Shown: positions 16,719 through 25,567, numbered from the stretch's first letter. The stretch is 64,000 nucleotides of DNA from Aquabacterium humicola (GCF_030167915.1 NZ_JARGNB010000007.1:62001-126000); one strand, 5' to 3'. Notes: generated by a model from the letters alone, not told the origin. Numbers and translations are program-made.

Positions 16719-17690
16719 TTATTCGGCTTCGATGCCGGCGGCCTTGATCACCTTGCCCCACTTGGTGGTTTCGGCGGCCTGGAACTTCGCCAGCTCCTCG
16801 GGCGTCGTCGACCAGGCCTCGGCGCCGCTGCCGTCGAAGAAGGCCTTGGCCGGCGCGCTCTTCACGGCCGCCACCAGCACCTCGCGCAGCCGCGCGACCA
16901 CCGGCGCCGGCGTGCCGGCCGGCACGTAGGCGGCGAACCAGTAGCCCATGTCGTAGCCCTTGACGCCGGCCTCGTCGATCGTCGGCACGTCAGGCAGCAG
17001 CGGGATGCGCTTGGTCGTCGACACGCCCAGCGCGCGCAGCTTGCCGCCCTTGATCTGCGGCAGGCCGGTGGCGGTGTCGGTGATCATCAGGTCGATCTGG
17101 CCGCCCAGCAGGTCGGTCACCGCGTTCGGGTTGCTCTTGTAGGGCACGTGCAGGATGTCGGTGCCCGACAGCTGCTTGAACATCTCGCCGGCGACGCGGC
17201 TGGACGAGCTGCCGCTGCCGAAACTCAGCTTGCCGGGGTCCTTCTTCGCCTTGGCCAGCAGGTCGGCCACGGTCTTGTACGGCGCATCGGCGCGCACCAC
17301 CAGCACCTGGCCGCCCTTGCCGAGCCCGGTCACCGGCGCGAAGTCCTTCACCGGGTCGTAGGCCAGCTTCTTGTACAGGTGCTCGTTGGCCGCGTGCGTG
17401 GTGTTGGTGGTGATCAGCACCGTGTAGCCGTCGGCCGGCGCGCGCGCGGCGGCCTGCGCGGCGAGCATGCCGCTGGCGCCGGCCTTGTTGTCGACGACCA
17501 CCGCCTGCTTGGTCTGCTCGGTGAGCGACTGGCCGAGCGCGCGCGCGAGCTGGTCGGTCGCGCTGCCGGCGGCGAAGGGCACGATGAAGTTCACCGGCTT
17601 CGCGGGCCAGGCCTGCCCGAAGGCCGCGAAGGACGTGGCGGCGAGGGCGGCGGCCAGCGCGGTGCGGCGCGTGAAGTGCAGCGGGTTCAT
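16719..17690 (-). CDS. Bug-family tripartite tricarboxylate transporter substrate-binding protein
   Basis: A 323-residue Bug/TctC family protein with an N-terminal 'FTRRTALAAALAATSFAAFGQA' export signal. Mature-region hallmarks are 'VNFIVPFAAGSATDQLARAL', 'VVDNKAGASGMLAAQAAARAPADGY' in two parts, and 'HVPYKSNPNAVTDLLGGQID'. It follows the AtuA-like gene by 35 bases on the same strand, so it should belong to that operon and bring in its substrate. No membrane components (TctA/TctB) are nearby, as is usual for the many orphan Bug proteins of Burkholderiales. Ligand unknown. Confidence 0.92.
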   Translation of the reverse strand: MNPLHFTRRTALAAALAATSFAAFGQAWPAKPVNFIVPFAAGSATDQLARALGQSLTEQTKQAVVVDNKAGASGMLAAQAAARAPADGYTVLITTNTTHAANEHLYKKLAYDPVKDFAPVTGLGKGGQVLVVRADAPYKTVADLLAKAKKDPGKLSFGSGSSSSRVAGEMFKQLSGTDILHVPYKSNPNAVTDLLGGQIDLMITDTATGLPQIKGGKLRALGVSTTKRIPLLPDVPTIDEAGVKGYDMGYWFAAYVPAGTPAPVVARLREVLVAAVKSAPAKAFFDGSGAEAWSTTPEELAKFQAAETTKWGKVIKAAGIEAE

Positions 17691-17725
17691 GGGCTTGTCT
17701 CCTGGGGATGTGTCGGGTGCGGAAT

Positions 17726-18097
17726 TCAGTCGGCCGGCCCGCGCAGCAGCGGCGCGAGCTCGGCGGGCAGGTCGATCGTCAGGTCGAGCAGCAGGAAGGA
17801 CAGCGCCTTGCCATGGCTGTCGAGGTTCAGCGCATCGTTGACGCCGCCGTCGAGCACTTCGTCGAGCACGATGTTCAGCGCGTGCAGGGTCGGCAGTTCG
17901 TGGCGCGTGATGCGTGCGGGCCGGCGGTGCGCGAACTGGGCCGCGATGCGGGCTTCCGTCAACTGCTCGACGATCGCCGGGTACAGCGCCGGATGCCAGG
18001 CGATGACACTGATGTTCGAGCGGTTGCCCTTGTCGCCGGTGCGACCGTGCGCGGCGCGCCACAGCGGGATGGTGAGGGTCTTGTCGGTGGTGTGCAT
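17726..18097 (-). CDS. AtuA-related small protein (ferredoxin-fold AtuA-like domain)
   Basis: A 123-residue protein matching the domain that forms the C-terminal part of longer AtuA-type proteins: 'IPLWRAAHGRTGDKGNRSNISVIA' (read as two blocks) at the N-terminus and 'LNLDSHGKALSFLLLDLTIDLP' near the end. It starts 4 bases after the stop of the DUF1446 gene and so is the split second half of an AtuA-like pair. The domain's biochemical role is not established; in pseudomonads AtuA is required for acyclic terpene use. The ATG at 18097 was chosen because the longer frame would run into the preceding gene. Confidence 0.85.
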   Translation of the reverse strand: MHTTDKTLTIPLWRAAHGRTGDKGNRSNISVIAWHPALYPAIVEQLTEARIAAQFAHRRPARITRHELPTLHALNIVLDEVLDGGVNDALNLDSHGKALSFLLLDLTIDLPAELAPLLRGPAD

Positions 18098-18101
18098 GGC
18101 T

Positions 18102-19472
18102 TCAGTCCAGCATCTCGAAGCCGCTGTGCACCGCATCGCGCGACAGCAGACCGGACACCGTGCCCAGCGTCGGCCGGATGGCGGTGCGCACGCCGCCGCC
18201 GCCGGCGGGGCCGCAGGTGTACAGCGCGGTCACCTCGCGCAGCAGCCGTTCGGCCGAGGCGCGCTCGGCATGGCGCAGCGCGACGCGCAGGCGCACGTCG
18301 CGGGCCTCGCCGGGGGCTTGTGCATCGAGCCAGCGGCCGGCGTCGTCGCCGAAGACGCTGGCCACGCCGATCAGGTCGGCGCGCAACGGGCCCAGGCCGG
18401 CGAGGCGTTCGCGCAGCACTTGCGCCGCCAGCCGCGCACGGCCCTCGGCGCGCGCACCGGCGTAGGAGATCTCGCCCTCGGCGAGCCAGCCGCTTTCGAA
18501 GCAGACGTTGACCTTGAGCTCGCGCGGGCGGGCGTGGCCGCGCACGCCGGACAGTTGCACGCGGTCCGCACCGAGCTCGGTGACTTCGGCCGCGCCGATG
18601 TCGGCGGTGACGTCCGGCGTCAGGTAGGCGGCCGGGTCGTGCACCTCGTACAGCAACTGCTCCTTCACCGTGTGCTGGTCGATCAGGCCGCCGGTGCCGT
18701 CGGGCTTGCCGATGACGCAGCCACCGTCGCGGTCGATCGCGGCGATCGGATAGCCGAGCGTGGCCAGCCCGGGCACGTCCTTCAGGCCCGGGTCGGCGTA
18801 ATAGCCGCCCGAGACCTGCGCGCCGCATTCGAGCAGGTGGCCGGCCATCGTCGCGCGGGCCAGGCGGTCCCAGTCGTCCGCCGCCCAGCCGTGGTGGGCC
18901 AGCGCCGGGCCGACGGTGAGCGACGGATCGGCGACGCGGCCGCAGACGATGACGTCCGCGCCGGCGCGCCAGGCCGCGGCGATCGGCTCGGCGCCGAGGT
19001 AGGCGTTGGCGCTGACGATGTCGCGGCCGGCGAGCGCGTCGCCGGCCTGCTGCAGCAAGGCCTCGCGGTGTTCGGGGCCGGACACGTCGTCGCCGAAGAC
19101 GATGGCGATGCGCGGTGCGCGCAGCCCCAGCGCGCGGGCGATGGCGCGGATGCGCAGCGCCGCGCCGCGCGGGTTCGCGGCGCCGAAGTTGCTGACGATG
19201 CGGATGCCGTGGTCCAGGCAGTCGCGCAGCACCGGCGCCACCATCGCGTCGAGCAGCGGCTCGTAGCCGGTGGCCGGATCGGCGCGCCGCGCCAGTTGCG
19301 CCAGCGCCAGCGTGCGTTCGGCGAGCGTCTCGAAGATCAGTGCCGCCGGCCGGCCGCTCGCGGCCAGCGCCCGCACCACCGGCGTCGCGGCATCGGTGCG
19401 GTCGCCCGAGAAACCGGCCGCGCAGCCGACCAGCAGGGTGTCGGCCTTGGCGGTGGGGAAAAGCGAAGGCAT
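18102..19472 (-). CDS. AtuA-family (DUF1446) protein
   Basis: A 456-residue protein of the DUF1446/AtuA family. Indicative segments are 'LLVGCAAGFSGDRTDAATPVV', 'LIFETLAERTLALAQLARR', 'RIVSNFGAANPRGAALRI' and 'GADVIVCGRVADPSLTVGPA'. In Pseudomonas, atuA is needed for citronellol/geraniol catabolism, but its reaction is not established and many homologues occur outside terpene clusters. Here the geranyl-CoA carboxylase and acyl-CoA genes of the atu cluster are absent. Instead it heads an operon with its small partner and a Bug binding protein, so the substrate may be a different acid. It is divergent from a LysR gene with a clear LysR-type box between them. Confidence 0.87.
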   Translation of the reverse strand: MPSLFPTAKADTLLVGCAAGFSGDRTDAATPVVRALAASGRPAALIFETLAERTLALAQLARRADPATGYEPLLDAMVAPVLRDCLDHGIRIVSNFGAANPRGAALRIRAIARALGLRAPRIAIVFGDDVSGPEHREALLQQAGDALAGRDIVSANAYLGAEPIAAAWRAGADVIVCGRVADPSLTVGPALAHHGWAADDWDRLARATMAGHLLECGAQVSGGYYADPGLKDVPGLATLGYPIAAIDRDGGCVIGKPDGTGGLIDQHTVKEQLLYEVHDPAAYLTPDVTADIGAAEVTELGADRVQLSGVRGHARPRELKVNVCFESGWLAEGEISYAGARAEGRARLAAQVLRERLAGLGPLRADLIGVASVFGDDAGRWLDAQAPGEARDVRLRVALRHAERASAERLLREVTALYTCGPAGGGGVRTAIRPTLGTVSGLLSRDAVHSGFEMLD

Positions 19473-19497
19473 GCGCCGACTCTAGGCGTCCGGCGTT

Positions 19498-19518
19498 GAT
19501 CTGTGAAACTCAAAGATC
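19498..19518. promoter_or_regulatory. LysR-type box between AtuA operon and lysR gene
   Basis: GATCT, 11 bases, AGATC form a perfect interrupted palindrome containing the T-N11-A core expected of LysR-type binding sites. It sits in the 63-base divergent intergenic region, 17 bases before the regulator's ATG and 25 bases before the AtuA-family ATG, so one site could serve both genes. Confidence 0.7.
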
Positions 19519-19535
19519 CGATACATTGATCCGTC

Positions 19536-20450
19536 ATGCCGATCAATCTGTCGACCCGCGAGCTGCGCGCCTTCGTCACGCTGGCCGACGAGCGCAGCTT
19601 CACCCGCGCCGCGGCGGTGAACCACCTGTCGCAGCCGGCCTTCTCGGCGCTGATCCGCGGGCTGGAGCAGTCGCTTGGCGCACGGCTCTTCGACCGCACG
19701 ACGCGCAGCGTCGAGCTGACGGCCGAAGGACGCGGCTTCGTCCATGCCGCGCGCCGGCTGCTGATTGATGCCGAGGCCGCCTGCGACGACCTGCAGGCCC
19801 ATGCCGCGCGGCGCCGCGGGCGGGTGGCGATCGCGGTGCTGCCCTCGCTGGCGGCCGGCTGGCTGCCGCCGCTGCTGGCGGACTTCCACCAGCGCTTCCC
19901 CGGCATCGAGCTCGACGTGGCCGATGTGCTGTCCGACGCCTGCCTCGAACGCGTGCGCTCGGCCCGCGCCGACTTCGCGCTGGCCTCCACCCGCGCGGGT
20001 GCGCCCGAGCTGCGCACCGAGGACTTCTGTCGCGACCGCTTCCACGTTGTCTGCCGCCGCGACCATCCCTTGGCACGCGGCCGCCGTGCGCTGACGCTGG
20101 CCGACCTGGCGCCGCACCCGATCGTGCAGCTCGCGCGCTCGAGCAGCGTGCGCCAGTACCTCGAAGCGGCGATCTACCCGGCGCAGCTGCGCACGATGCT
20201 GGAGCTCGACCAGCTGAGCACTGTCGCCGGCATGGTGCGCGCGGGGCTGGGCATCACCGTCGTGCCTTCGCTGACGCTGTTCCACTTCGAGCACGACGAG
20301 CTGGTGGCGCGGCCGCTCGACTCGCCGGGCCTGGAGCGCCAGGTCTTCGTCGTGCGCCGCGCCGACCGCGGCTTGTCCAGCGCGGCGCAGGCGCTGTACG
20401 AACTGCTGCTGCGCGAACGGCCGCGTGCGGCGGGGCGTCGCCGACAATGA
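19536..20450 (+). CDS. LysR-family transcriptional regulator
   Basis: A 304-residue LysR-type protein. Its N-terminal winged helix reads 'STRELRAFVTLADERSFTRAA' and 'VNHLSQPAFSALIRGLEQSLG', with 'ARLFDRTTRSVELTAEGRGF' completing the signature. A type 2 periplasmic-binding effector domain follows (about residues 90-295). It is divergent from the AtuA-family operon and separated from it by a palindromic T-N11-A box, so it very probably controls that operon in response to a substrate-derived acid. Its stop overlaps the start of an acetyltransferase gene (ATGA), making that gene part of the same transcript. Confidence 0.93.
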   Translation: MPINLSTRELRAFVTLADERSFTRAAAVNHLSQPAFSALIRGLEQSLGARLFDRTTRSVELTAEGRGFVHAARRLLIDAEAACDDLQAHAARRRGRVAIAVLPSLAAGWLPPLLADFHQRFPGIELDVADVLSDACLERVRSARADFALASTRAGAPELRTEDFCRDRFHVVCRRDHPLARGRRALTLADLAPHPIVQLARSSSVRQYLEAAIYPAQLRTMLELDQLSTVAGMVRAGLGITVVPSLTLFHFEHDELVARPLDSPGLERQVFVVRRADRGLSSAAQALYELLLRERPRAAGRRRQ

Positions 20451-20998
20451 ACCGGATGCAAGACGCCCACCCCGTGACCCTGCGCGCCGCGACGCCCGAT
20501 GATGCGCTGTGCATCGGCGTGCTCGCGACGCAGGTCTTCCTCGACACCTACGCGACCGAGGGCATCCGGCCGGCGATCGCGCGCGAAGCGCGGGCGACGA
20601 TGGCGCCCGAGGTCTTCGCGCCGCTGCTGGCCGACCCGGCAAACCGCTTCATCCTCGCCGAGCGCCTCGGGCACCTGATCGGCTTCGTGCAGTGGAAGCC
20701 GGACCAGCCGCATGCGATGGTCACGGCGCGGCGGCCGGCCGAGCTGCAGCGCCTGTACGTGCTGGAGCGCTTCTCCTCGACCGGCGTCGGCACGCGGCTG
20801 CTGCGCGCGGCCGAAGCCGATGCGGCGAAGGGAGGCGCGGACCTGATGTGGCTGACCGCGTGGAGCGGCAATGCGCGTGCACGGGCCTATTACCCGCGTC
20901 GCGGCTACGTCGATGCCGGCACGACCAGCTACAGCTTCGAGGGCGAGACCTTCGAGAACCGGCTGTTCGTGCGGCTGCTCGATGCGGTGAATTCCTAG
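20447..20998 (+). CDS. GNAT-family N-acetyltransferase
   Basis: A 183-residue GNAT domain protein with the acetyl-CoA binding motif A visible as 'LQRLYVLERFSSTGVGTRLLRAAE' in two parts, where 'STGVGTRL' fits Q/RxxGxG/A. Motif B is 'LTAWSGNARARAYYPRRGY'. The N-terminal part resembles acetyltransferases that act on small molecules rather than ribosomal proteins. Its four-base overlap with the LysR gene shows coupled translation, but the functional link is unclear. Substrate not assignable. Confidence 0.87.
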   Translation: MNRMQDAHPVTLRAATPDDALCIGVLATQVFLDTYATEGIRPAIAREARATMAPEVFAPLLADPANRFILAERLGHLIGFVQWKPDQPHAMVTARRPAELQRLYVLERFSSTGVGTRLLRAAEADAAKGGADLMWLTAWSGNARARAYYPRRGYVDAGTTSYSFEGETFENRLFVRLLDAVNS

Positions 20999-21022
20999 CG
21001 GACAAAAGACACGTCGAGCGGC

Positions 21023-21682
21023 CTAACGCTTGCGCGCCAAGGTCAGCCCGTCGCCGATCGGCAGCATCACCAGGTCGATGCGCGGGTCGTCCTTCAGCTT
21101 CGCGTTCAGCGCCTGCAGCGCGCGCGTGTCCTCGCTGGTCGAAGGCTTCGCGACGCTGCCGCTCCACAGCACGTTGTCGATCGCGATCAGCCCGCCCGGC
21201 CGCAGCAGCTGCAGGCAGCGCTCGACGTAGCCGTCGTAGCCGGTCTTGTCGGCATCGATGAAGGCGAAGTCGTAGGTGCCGGCGCGGCCGGCGGCGAGCT
21301 CGGCGTCCAGCGTCTGCAGCGCGGGCGCGAGGCGCAAGTCGATCTTCTTCGTGACGCCGGCGGCCCGCCAGTGCGGCTGCCCGATGGCCGTGTAGGCCTC
21401 GTTGATGTCGCAGGCCAGCACGACGCCATCGTCCGGCAGCGCCAGCGCGACCGACAGCGCGCTGTAGCCAGTGAAGACGCCGATCTCGATCGTGCGTTTG
21501 GCACCGATCACCTTGACCAGCAGTGCCAGCAGCGCGCCCTGGTCCGGGCCGATCTGCATGCCGGCGGCGGGATGGGAACGCGTGGCGTCGCGCAGTGCGA
21601 TCTGCGCCGGATGCTCGCGCACGCCGTGCTCGACGAGGTAGTGGTAGAGGGTGTCGTCGACGTTGAGGTAACGATCGCTCAT
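21023..21682 (-). CDS. SAM-dependent O-methyltransferase (class I, family 3)
   Basis: A 219-residue caffeoyl-CoA/catechol O-methyltransferase-type enzyme. Motif I is 'TIEIGVFTGYSALSVALALP', the acidic metal-binding positions are in 'YDFAFIDADKTGYDGY' and 'IAIDNVLWSG', and the C-terminal 'RIDLVMLPIGDGLTLARKR' is typical. Such enzymes methylate catechol-like hydroxyls using a divalent metal in the cytoplasm. Nothing in the neighbourhood identifies the acceptor. It is divergent from the amidohydrolase gene, with promoters in the short gap between them. Confidence 0.92.
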   Translation of the reverse strand: MSDRYLNVDDTLYHYLVEHGVREHPAQIALRDATRSHPAAGMQIGPDQGALLALLVKVIGAKRTIEIGVFTGYSALSVALALPDDGVVLACDINEAYTAIGQPHWRAAGVTKKIDLRLAPALQTLDAELAAGRAGTYDFAFIDADKTGYDGYVERCLQLLRPGGLIAIDNVLWSGSVAKPSTSEDTRALQALNAKLKDDPRIDLVMLPIGDGLTLARKR

Positions 21683-21778
21683 GATTCGAATCTGGGGAGG
21701 CGGTCGGCGATTGTGAGCGTGGGCCGCGGACGGTCGGCGATGATCGTGCGTCCCCTCACTGCCTTCGCGGCCTTCCCC

Positions 21779-23023
21779 ATGCCCCTCGCCCGTCCGACGC
21801 TTCGTTTCCCCACCCTGCTGGCGGCGCTGGCCGTCGCCGCCGTCGCGGCGCACGCCGAGCCGGCCGTGCTGCGCGCGAAGCGCCTCTACCCCGCGCCCGA
21901 TGCAGCGCCGATCGACGACGCGGTGGTGCTGGTCGATGGCGGCAAGATCACTGCCGCCGGCGCGCGCGCGACGGTCAGCGTGCCGGCCCGTGCCCGCGAG
22001 ATGGGCTGCGGCGGCGGCGTGGTCACGGCCGGCTTCCAGAACAGCCATGTGCACTTCGTGGCGCCGGTGTTCGCTGGCAGCGACACGTCCACGCAGTCGA
22101 AAGAGATCACCGCGATGCTGACGCGCTGGGGCATCACGACCGTGCTCGACGCATCGTCGAACCCAGCGACGACGATCCTGCTGCGGCAGCGCATCGATGC
22201 CGGCGTGTTCAAGGGCCCGCGCATCCTGACCGCCGGTGGCGGCCTGTTTCCGCCAAACGGCATTCCGTTCTACCTGGCCGGGCTGCCGAAGCCCGTGCTG
22301 GACACCCTGGCGCAGCCCGCCACGCCGGAGGCCGCGGTGCGCACCGTGCGTTACGACCTCGATGCCGGCGCCGACGGTACCAAGCTCTTCATCGCGACCC
22401 CGCAGGCCGACCGCAGCACGAAGCTGATGCCGCCCGAGGTCGCCAAAGCCGCGGCCGACGAGACGCACCGGCGCGGCAAGCTGGTGTTCGCGCACCCGAC
22501 CAACGTCGACGGCCTGCGTGCCTCGCTGGCCGCCGGTGTCGACGTGCTGGTGCACACGACGCTGGGCATCGGCGCGTGGCCGGAGGACCTGACCAAGGAC
22601 CTGGTCGCACGCGGAACCTCGCTGGTGCCGACGCTGAAGCTCTGGGGCTTCGAGCTCAACAAGGGCGGCGTGCCGACGCCGGTGCAGCAGAAGCTGATCG
22701 GCTGGACGCAGGACCAGCTGAAGGCCTTCGCCGTCGCCGGCGGCCAGGTGCTGTTCGGCACCGACGTCGGCTACATGAGCGAGTTCGACACCACCGACGA
22801 GTACGTGCTGATGGCCGGCGCCGGCCTGACGCCGATGCAGATCCTGGCGTCGCTGACCACCGCGCCGGCCGCGCGCTGGAACGAAAGCGCGCGGCGCGGC
22901 CGCGTGGTGGCCGGCCAGGACGCCGACCTCGTCGTGCTCGACGACGACCCGGCCGGCGATGTGCGCCGCTTCGCGCAGGTGCGCTGCACGATCCGCGGCG
23001 GCGAGACGATCTACAGCCGCTGA
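21779..23023 (+). CDS. Exported amidohydrolase-family protein
   Basis: A 414-residue metal-dependent hydrolase of the amidohydrolase superfamily with a signal peptide ending 'AAVAAHA'. Metal ligands are readable as 'QNSHVHF' (HxH), a candidate carboxylated Lys in 'GTKLFIATP', His in 'LVFAHPTN' and Asp in 'LFGTDVGY'. It resembles secreted imidazolonepropionase- or prolidase-like members; the substrate is unknown. An in-frame ATG 13 codons upstream (21740) would extend the leader without harming the signal peptide. I chose the inner ATG because it gives a standard signal length. Confidence 0.83.
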   Translation: MPLARPTLRFPTLLAALAVAAVAAHAEPAVLRAKRLYPAPDAAPIDDAVVLVDGGKITAAGARATVSVPARAREMGCGGGVVTAGFQNSHVHFVAPVFAGSDTSTQSKEITAMLTRWGITTVLDASSNPATTILLRQRIDAGVFKGPRILTAGGGLFPPNGIPFYLAGLPKPVLDTLAQPATPEAAVRTVRYDLDAGADGTKLFIATPQADRSTKLMPPEVAKAAADETHRRGKLVFAHPTNVDGLRASLAAGVDVLVHTTLGIGAWPEDLTKDLVARGTSLVPTLKLWGFELNKGGVPTPVQQKLIGWTQDQLKAFAVAGGQVLFGTDVGYMSEFDTTDEYVLMAGAGLTPMQILASLTTAPAARWNESARRGRVVAGQDADLVVLDDDPAGDVRRFAQVRCTIRGGETIYSR

Positions 23024-23055
23024 CTCGCGCGCCGGGCGCCGCCGGCAGCGGTGCG

Positions 23056-23709
23056 CTAGCCGGCTCGGCGCAACGTCAGGTTGATGCGGCAGCGCCCGGT
23101 GGCGGGATGTTCGCCATCGGCCAGTGGCCGCACGCCGTGGAAGCGCAGCCGCGACGGTCCGCCCCAGACCACGACGTCGCCGTGCTGCAGCGGCACCGCC
23201 TGCGTCGGGTCGGCGCGCTTCGGGCCGCCGAACAGGAACACCGCCGGCAGCCCGAGCGAGACCGAGACGATCGGCTGGCTGAAGTCGCGTTCGTCGCGGT
23301 CCTGGTGCAGCGACAGCCGCGCGCCGGGGGCGTAGCGGTTGATCAGGCAGGCATCGGGCTCGAAACCGGCGAAGCCCGCGCGGGCGGCCGCGTCGCGGGC
23401 GAGTTGCGTGAACGCCGCCGGCATCGGCGGCCAGGGGGCCTCGCTCAGTGGATCGAGCGTCGCATAGCGGTAGCCGCGTGCATCGCTGTTCCAGCCGAGT
23501 GCGCCGGCATTGCTCATCGCCACCGACATGCGCCGCCCGCCGGGCACCACCATGTGGCGCCACGGCGCGATCGTGGTCACGGTGTCGATCGCGTCGAGCA
23601 ACGCCGCTGAAGCCTGCGTCGCGAAGCCGCGCAGCACGCAGGCGCCGTCGGCGAGCATCACCACGCCGCCGTCACCGGCAAACAGATCGGTCTGCGAATC
23701 AGCGTGCAT
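23056..23709 (-). CDS. alkB: AlkB, 2OG-Fe(II) dioxygenase for alkylated DNA repair
   Basis: A 217-residue protein aligning along its whole length with E. coli AlkB from memory: 'RRMSVAMSNAGALGW', 'CLINRYAPGARLSLHQDRDE' (His and Asp iron ligands), 'LRFHGVRPL' (third ligand) and the 2-oxoglutarate-binding 'GRCRINLTLRRAG'. It oxidatively removes methyl groups from 1-methyladenine and 3-methylcytosine. It is the last gene of an operon with ada and another 2OG oxygenase; its start overlaps the preceding gene by 11 bases. Induction through methylated Ada is implied by the Ada box before the first gene. Confidence 0.95.
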   Translation of the reverse strand: MHADSQTDLFAGDGGVVMLADGACVLRGFATQASAALLDAIDTVTTIAPWRHMVVPGGRRMSVAMSNAGALGWNSDARGYRYATLDPLSEAPWPPMPAAFTQLARDAAARAGFAGFEPDACLINRYAPGARLSLHQDRDERDFSQPIVSVSLGLPAVFLFGGPKRADPTQAVPLQHGDVVVWGGPSRLRFHGVRPLADGEHPATGRCRINLTLRRAG

Positions 23710-24394
23710 CGTGGAAGATGATGCCCGCGGTGTGCCGCTGCCCGGCGTGGACCCGGCTGACGCCATGCCGCAGGCTCACGCGGTAGACGCCCCGCGTGCC
23801 CTGCACCGGCCGGTGGTGCACCGCGATCACCGCGCCATCGCCCTGGCGCAGCGGCAGCACCATCGGCCGCGACTGCAAACGCGGCCGCTGCTCGGTCATC
23901 ACGAACTCGCCGCCGTGGAAGTCGCGGCCGGGCTCGGACAGCAGCAGCACCAGCTGCAGCGGGAACACGTGGTCGCCGTACAGGTCCTGGTGCAGGCAGT
24001 TGTAGTCGCCGGGGCCGTAGCGCAGCAACAGCGGCGTCGGGCGGACCTGGCCGGCCTCGTGGCAGCGCTCGAGGAAGGCCGCGTGCTTCGGGGGATAGCG
24101 CGTGTTGCTGCCGAGCGCCGCGCTCCAGCGGTCGGCAATCGGCGCGAGGTGTTCGTAGGCGGCCGTGCGCAGCCGCGCGACCAGCGGCGGCAGCGGATGG
24201 TCGAAGTACTGGTACTCGCCGCGGCCGAAGCCGTGGCGCGCCATGATGACCTTGCTGCGGAACACCGGCTGCTCGTACAGCCCGGCCAGCGCGTCGCATT
24301 CGTCGACCGAGAGCAGGCCGGGGACGAGCGCGGCGCCGTCGGCATCCAGCGTCGCCTCGACGCCGGCCCAGTCCACCGTCGCGAGGTCTTTCAT
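23699..24394 (-). CDS. 2OG-Fe(II) oxygenase (prolyl-hydroxylase-like) in the ada operon
   Basis: A 231-residue non-haem iron oxygenase. The HxD motif is in 'YNCLHQDLYGDHVFPLQL', the distal His in 'VIAVHHRPVQGTRG' and the Arg in 'YRVSLRHGVS'. It is clearly not AlkB: the surrounding sequence belongs to the P4H-like group, and 'GGEFVMTEQRPR' is characteristic. It sits between ada and alkB with a four-base overlap to ada (ATGA) and an 11-base overlap to alkB, so all three are translationally coupled. That position implies a part in alkylation damage, perhaps demethylation of another substrate, but no activity is established here. Confidence 0.87.
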   Translation of the reverse strand: MKDLATVDWAGVEATLDADGAALVPGLLSVDECDALAGLYEQPVFRSKVIMARHGFGRGEYQYFDHPLPPLVARLRTAAYEHLAPIADRWSAALGSNTRYPPKHAAFLERCHEAGQVRPTPLLLRYGPGDYNCLHQDLYGDHVFPLQLVLLLSEPGRDFHGGEFVMTEQRPRLQSRPMVLPLRQGDGAVIAVHHRPVQGTRGVYRVSLRHGVSRVHAGQRHTAGIIFHDAR

Positions 24395-25524
24395 GCCGCG
24401 CTGCTTTCCGCTTCCAGCAGCGCGCGCTTGCGCTCGACGCCCCAGCGGTAGCCGGACAGCGCGCCGTCGCTGCGCACGACGCGGTGGCAGGGAATCGCCA
24501 CCGCCAGCACGTTCGCCGCGCAGGCCTGCGCGACGGCCCGCACCGCGGTCGGCGCGCCGATGCGTTCGGCGATCTCGGCATAACTCATCGTGCGGCCGGG
24601 CGGGATGTCGCGCAGCGCCTGCCACACCCGCTGCTGGAAGGCGGTGCCGCGCACGTCGAGCGGCAGGTCCAGGCCGAGCCGCGGCGCCTCGACGAAGCCG
24701 ACCACGCGCGCGACCAGCGATTCGAAGTCGCGGTCGCCGCCGAGCAAGGTCGCGCGCGGGAAGCGGTCCTGCAGTTCGCGCAGCAAGGCGTCGGGATCGT
24801 CGCCGAGCGAGATCGCGCAGACGCCGCGTTCGCTCTGCGCGACGAGGATCGCACCCAGCGCGCACTGCCCGATCGCGAAGCGGATCGTGCTGCCCGCACC
24901 GCCGGCGCGGTAGCGGCGCGGCGTCATGCCCAGGCGCTGGTCGGCGTCGGCATGGAAGTGGCCGGCGGAGGCATAACCGGCGTCGTAGAGCGCCGCGGTC
25001 ACGCTGGCGCCCGACTGCAGTTGCGCCTGCACGCGCCGCGCGCGTTCGGCCGTGGCATAGGCGCGCGGGGTCAGGCCGGTGAGGGCCTTGAACGTGCGGT
25101 GCAGGTGGAAGGGGCTCCAGCCCGCGCGCTCGGACAACTGGGCGAGCGTCGGGGTTTCGTCCGCCGCCTCGATGTACCGGCACAGTGCCGCGACCACCGC
25201 GGCCTGCTGCTCGGCGCTGCCCGGGCCACCTGGCCGGCAGCGCTTGCAGGGCCGAAAGCCTGCCGCTTCGGCCGCCGCCGCATCGGCATGGAAGCTGATG
25301 TTCTCCGGCCGTGCGGCGCGCGCCGGGCAGCTCGGCCGGCAATAGACGCCGGTGGTGCGCACCGAGTAGACGAAGCTGCCGTCGGCTCGTGCATCGCGTG
25401 ACCGGACGGCGGGCCAGCGCGCGTCGCGCTCGACCGCGGCCGCGCGCTCGGCGCGGCTGGGCGGGCTCGGCGGTCGCTGGGCAGGCGGCATGGTCTCGGT
25501 GGAAGCGGTGCGGATCGTATTCAT
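24391..25524 (-). CDS. ada: Ada: AraC-type activator and O6-methylguanine-DNA methyltransferase
   Basis: A 377-residue full-length Ada. The N-terminal zinc domain has 'TTGVYCRPSCPARAA' and 'GFRPCKRCRPG', the methyl-phosphotriester acceptor Cys being in 'YCRPSC'. An AraC-type HTH region follows ('SERAGWSPFHLHRTFKALTGL'), then the methyltransferase domain with active site 'IPCHRVVRSDGALSGYRWG'. It repairs O6-methylguanine and, once methylated on its N-terminal Cys, activates its own operon. First gene of ada / 2OG oxygenase / alkB. The first Met was used; a second Met 11 codons later is possible. The promoter carries an Ada-box match 44 bases upstream. Confidence 0.95.
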   Translation of the reverse strand: MNTIRTASTETMPPAQRPPSPPSRAERAAAVERDARWPAVRSRDARADGSFVYSVRTTGVYCRPSCPARAARPENISFHADAAAAEAAGFRPCKRCRPGGPGSAEQQAAVVAALCRYIEAADETPTLAQLSERAGWSPFHLHRTFKALTGLTPRAYATAERARRVQAQLQSGASVTAALYDAGYASAGHFHADADQRLGMTPRRYRAGGAGSTIRFAIGQCALGAILVAQSERGVCAISLGDDPDALLRELQDRFPRATLLGGDRDFESLVARVVGFVEAPRLGLDLPLDVRGTAFQQRVWQALRDIPPGRTMSYAEIAERIGAPTAVRAVAQACAANVLAVAIPCHRVVRSDGALSGYRWGVERKRALLEAESSAA

Positions 25525-25567
25525 GATGGCACTCTAGGCAGCACGCGGCGTGCGCGCACTCGTGCGC

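Noticed and set aside
18102-19472. Naming the DUF1446 gene atuA and predicting terpene degradation.
   Set aside because: None of the other atu pathway genes is present, so the pathway cannot be transferred from the family name.
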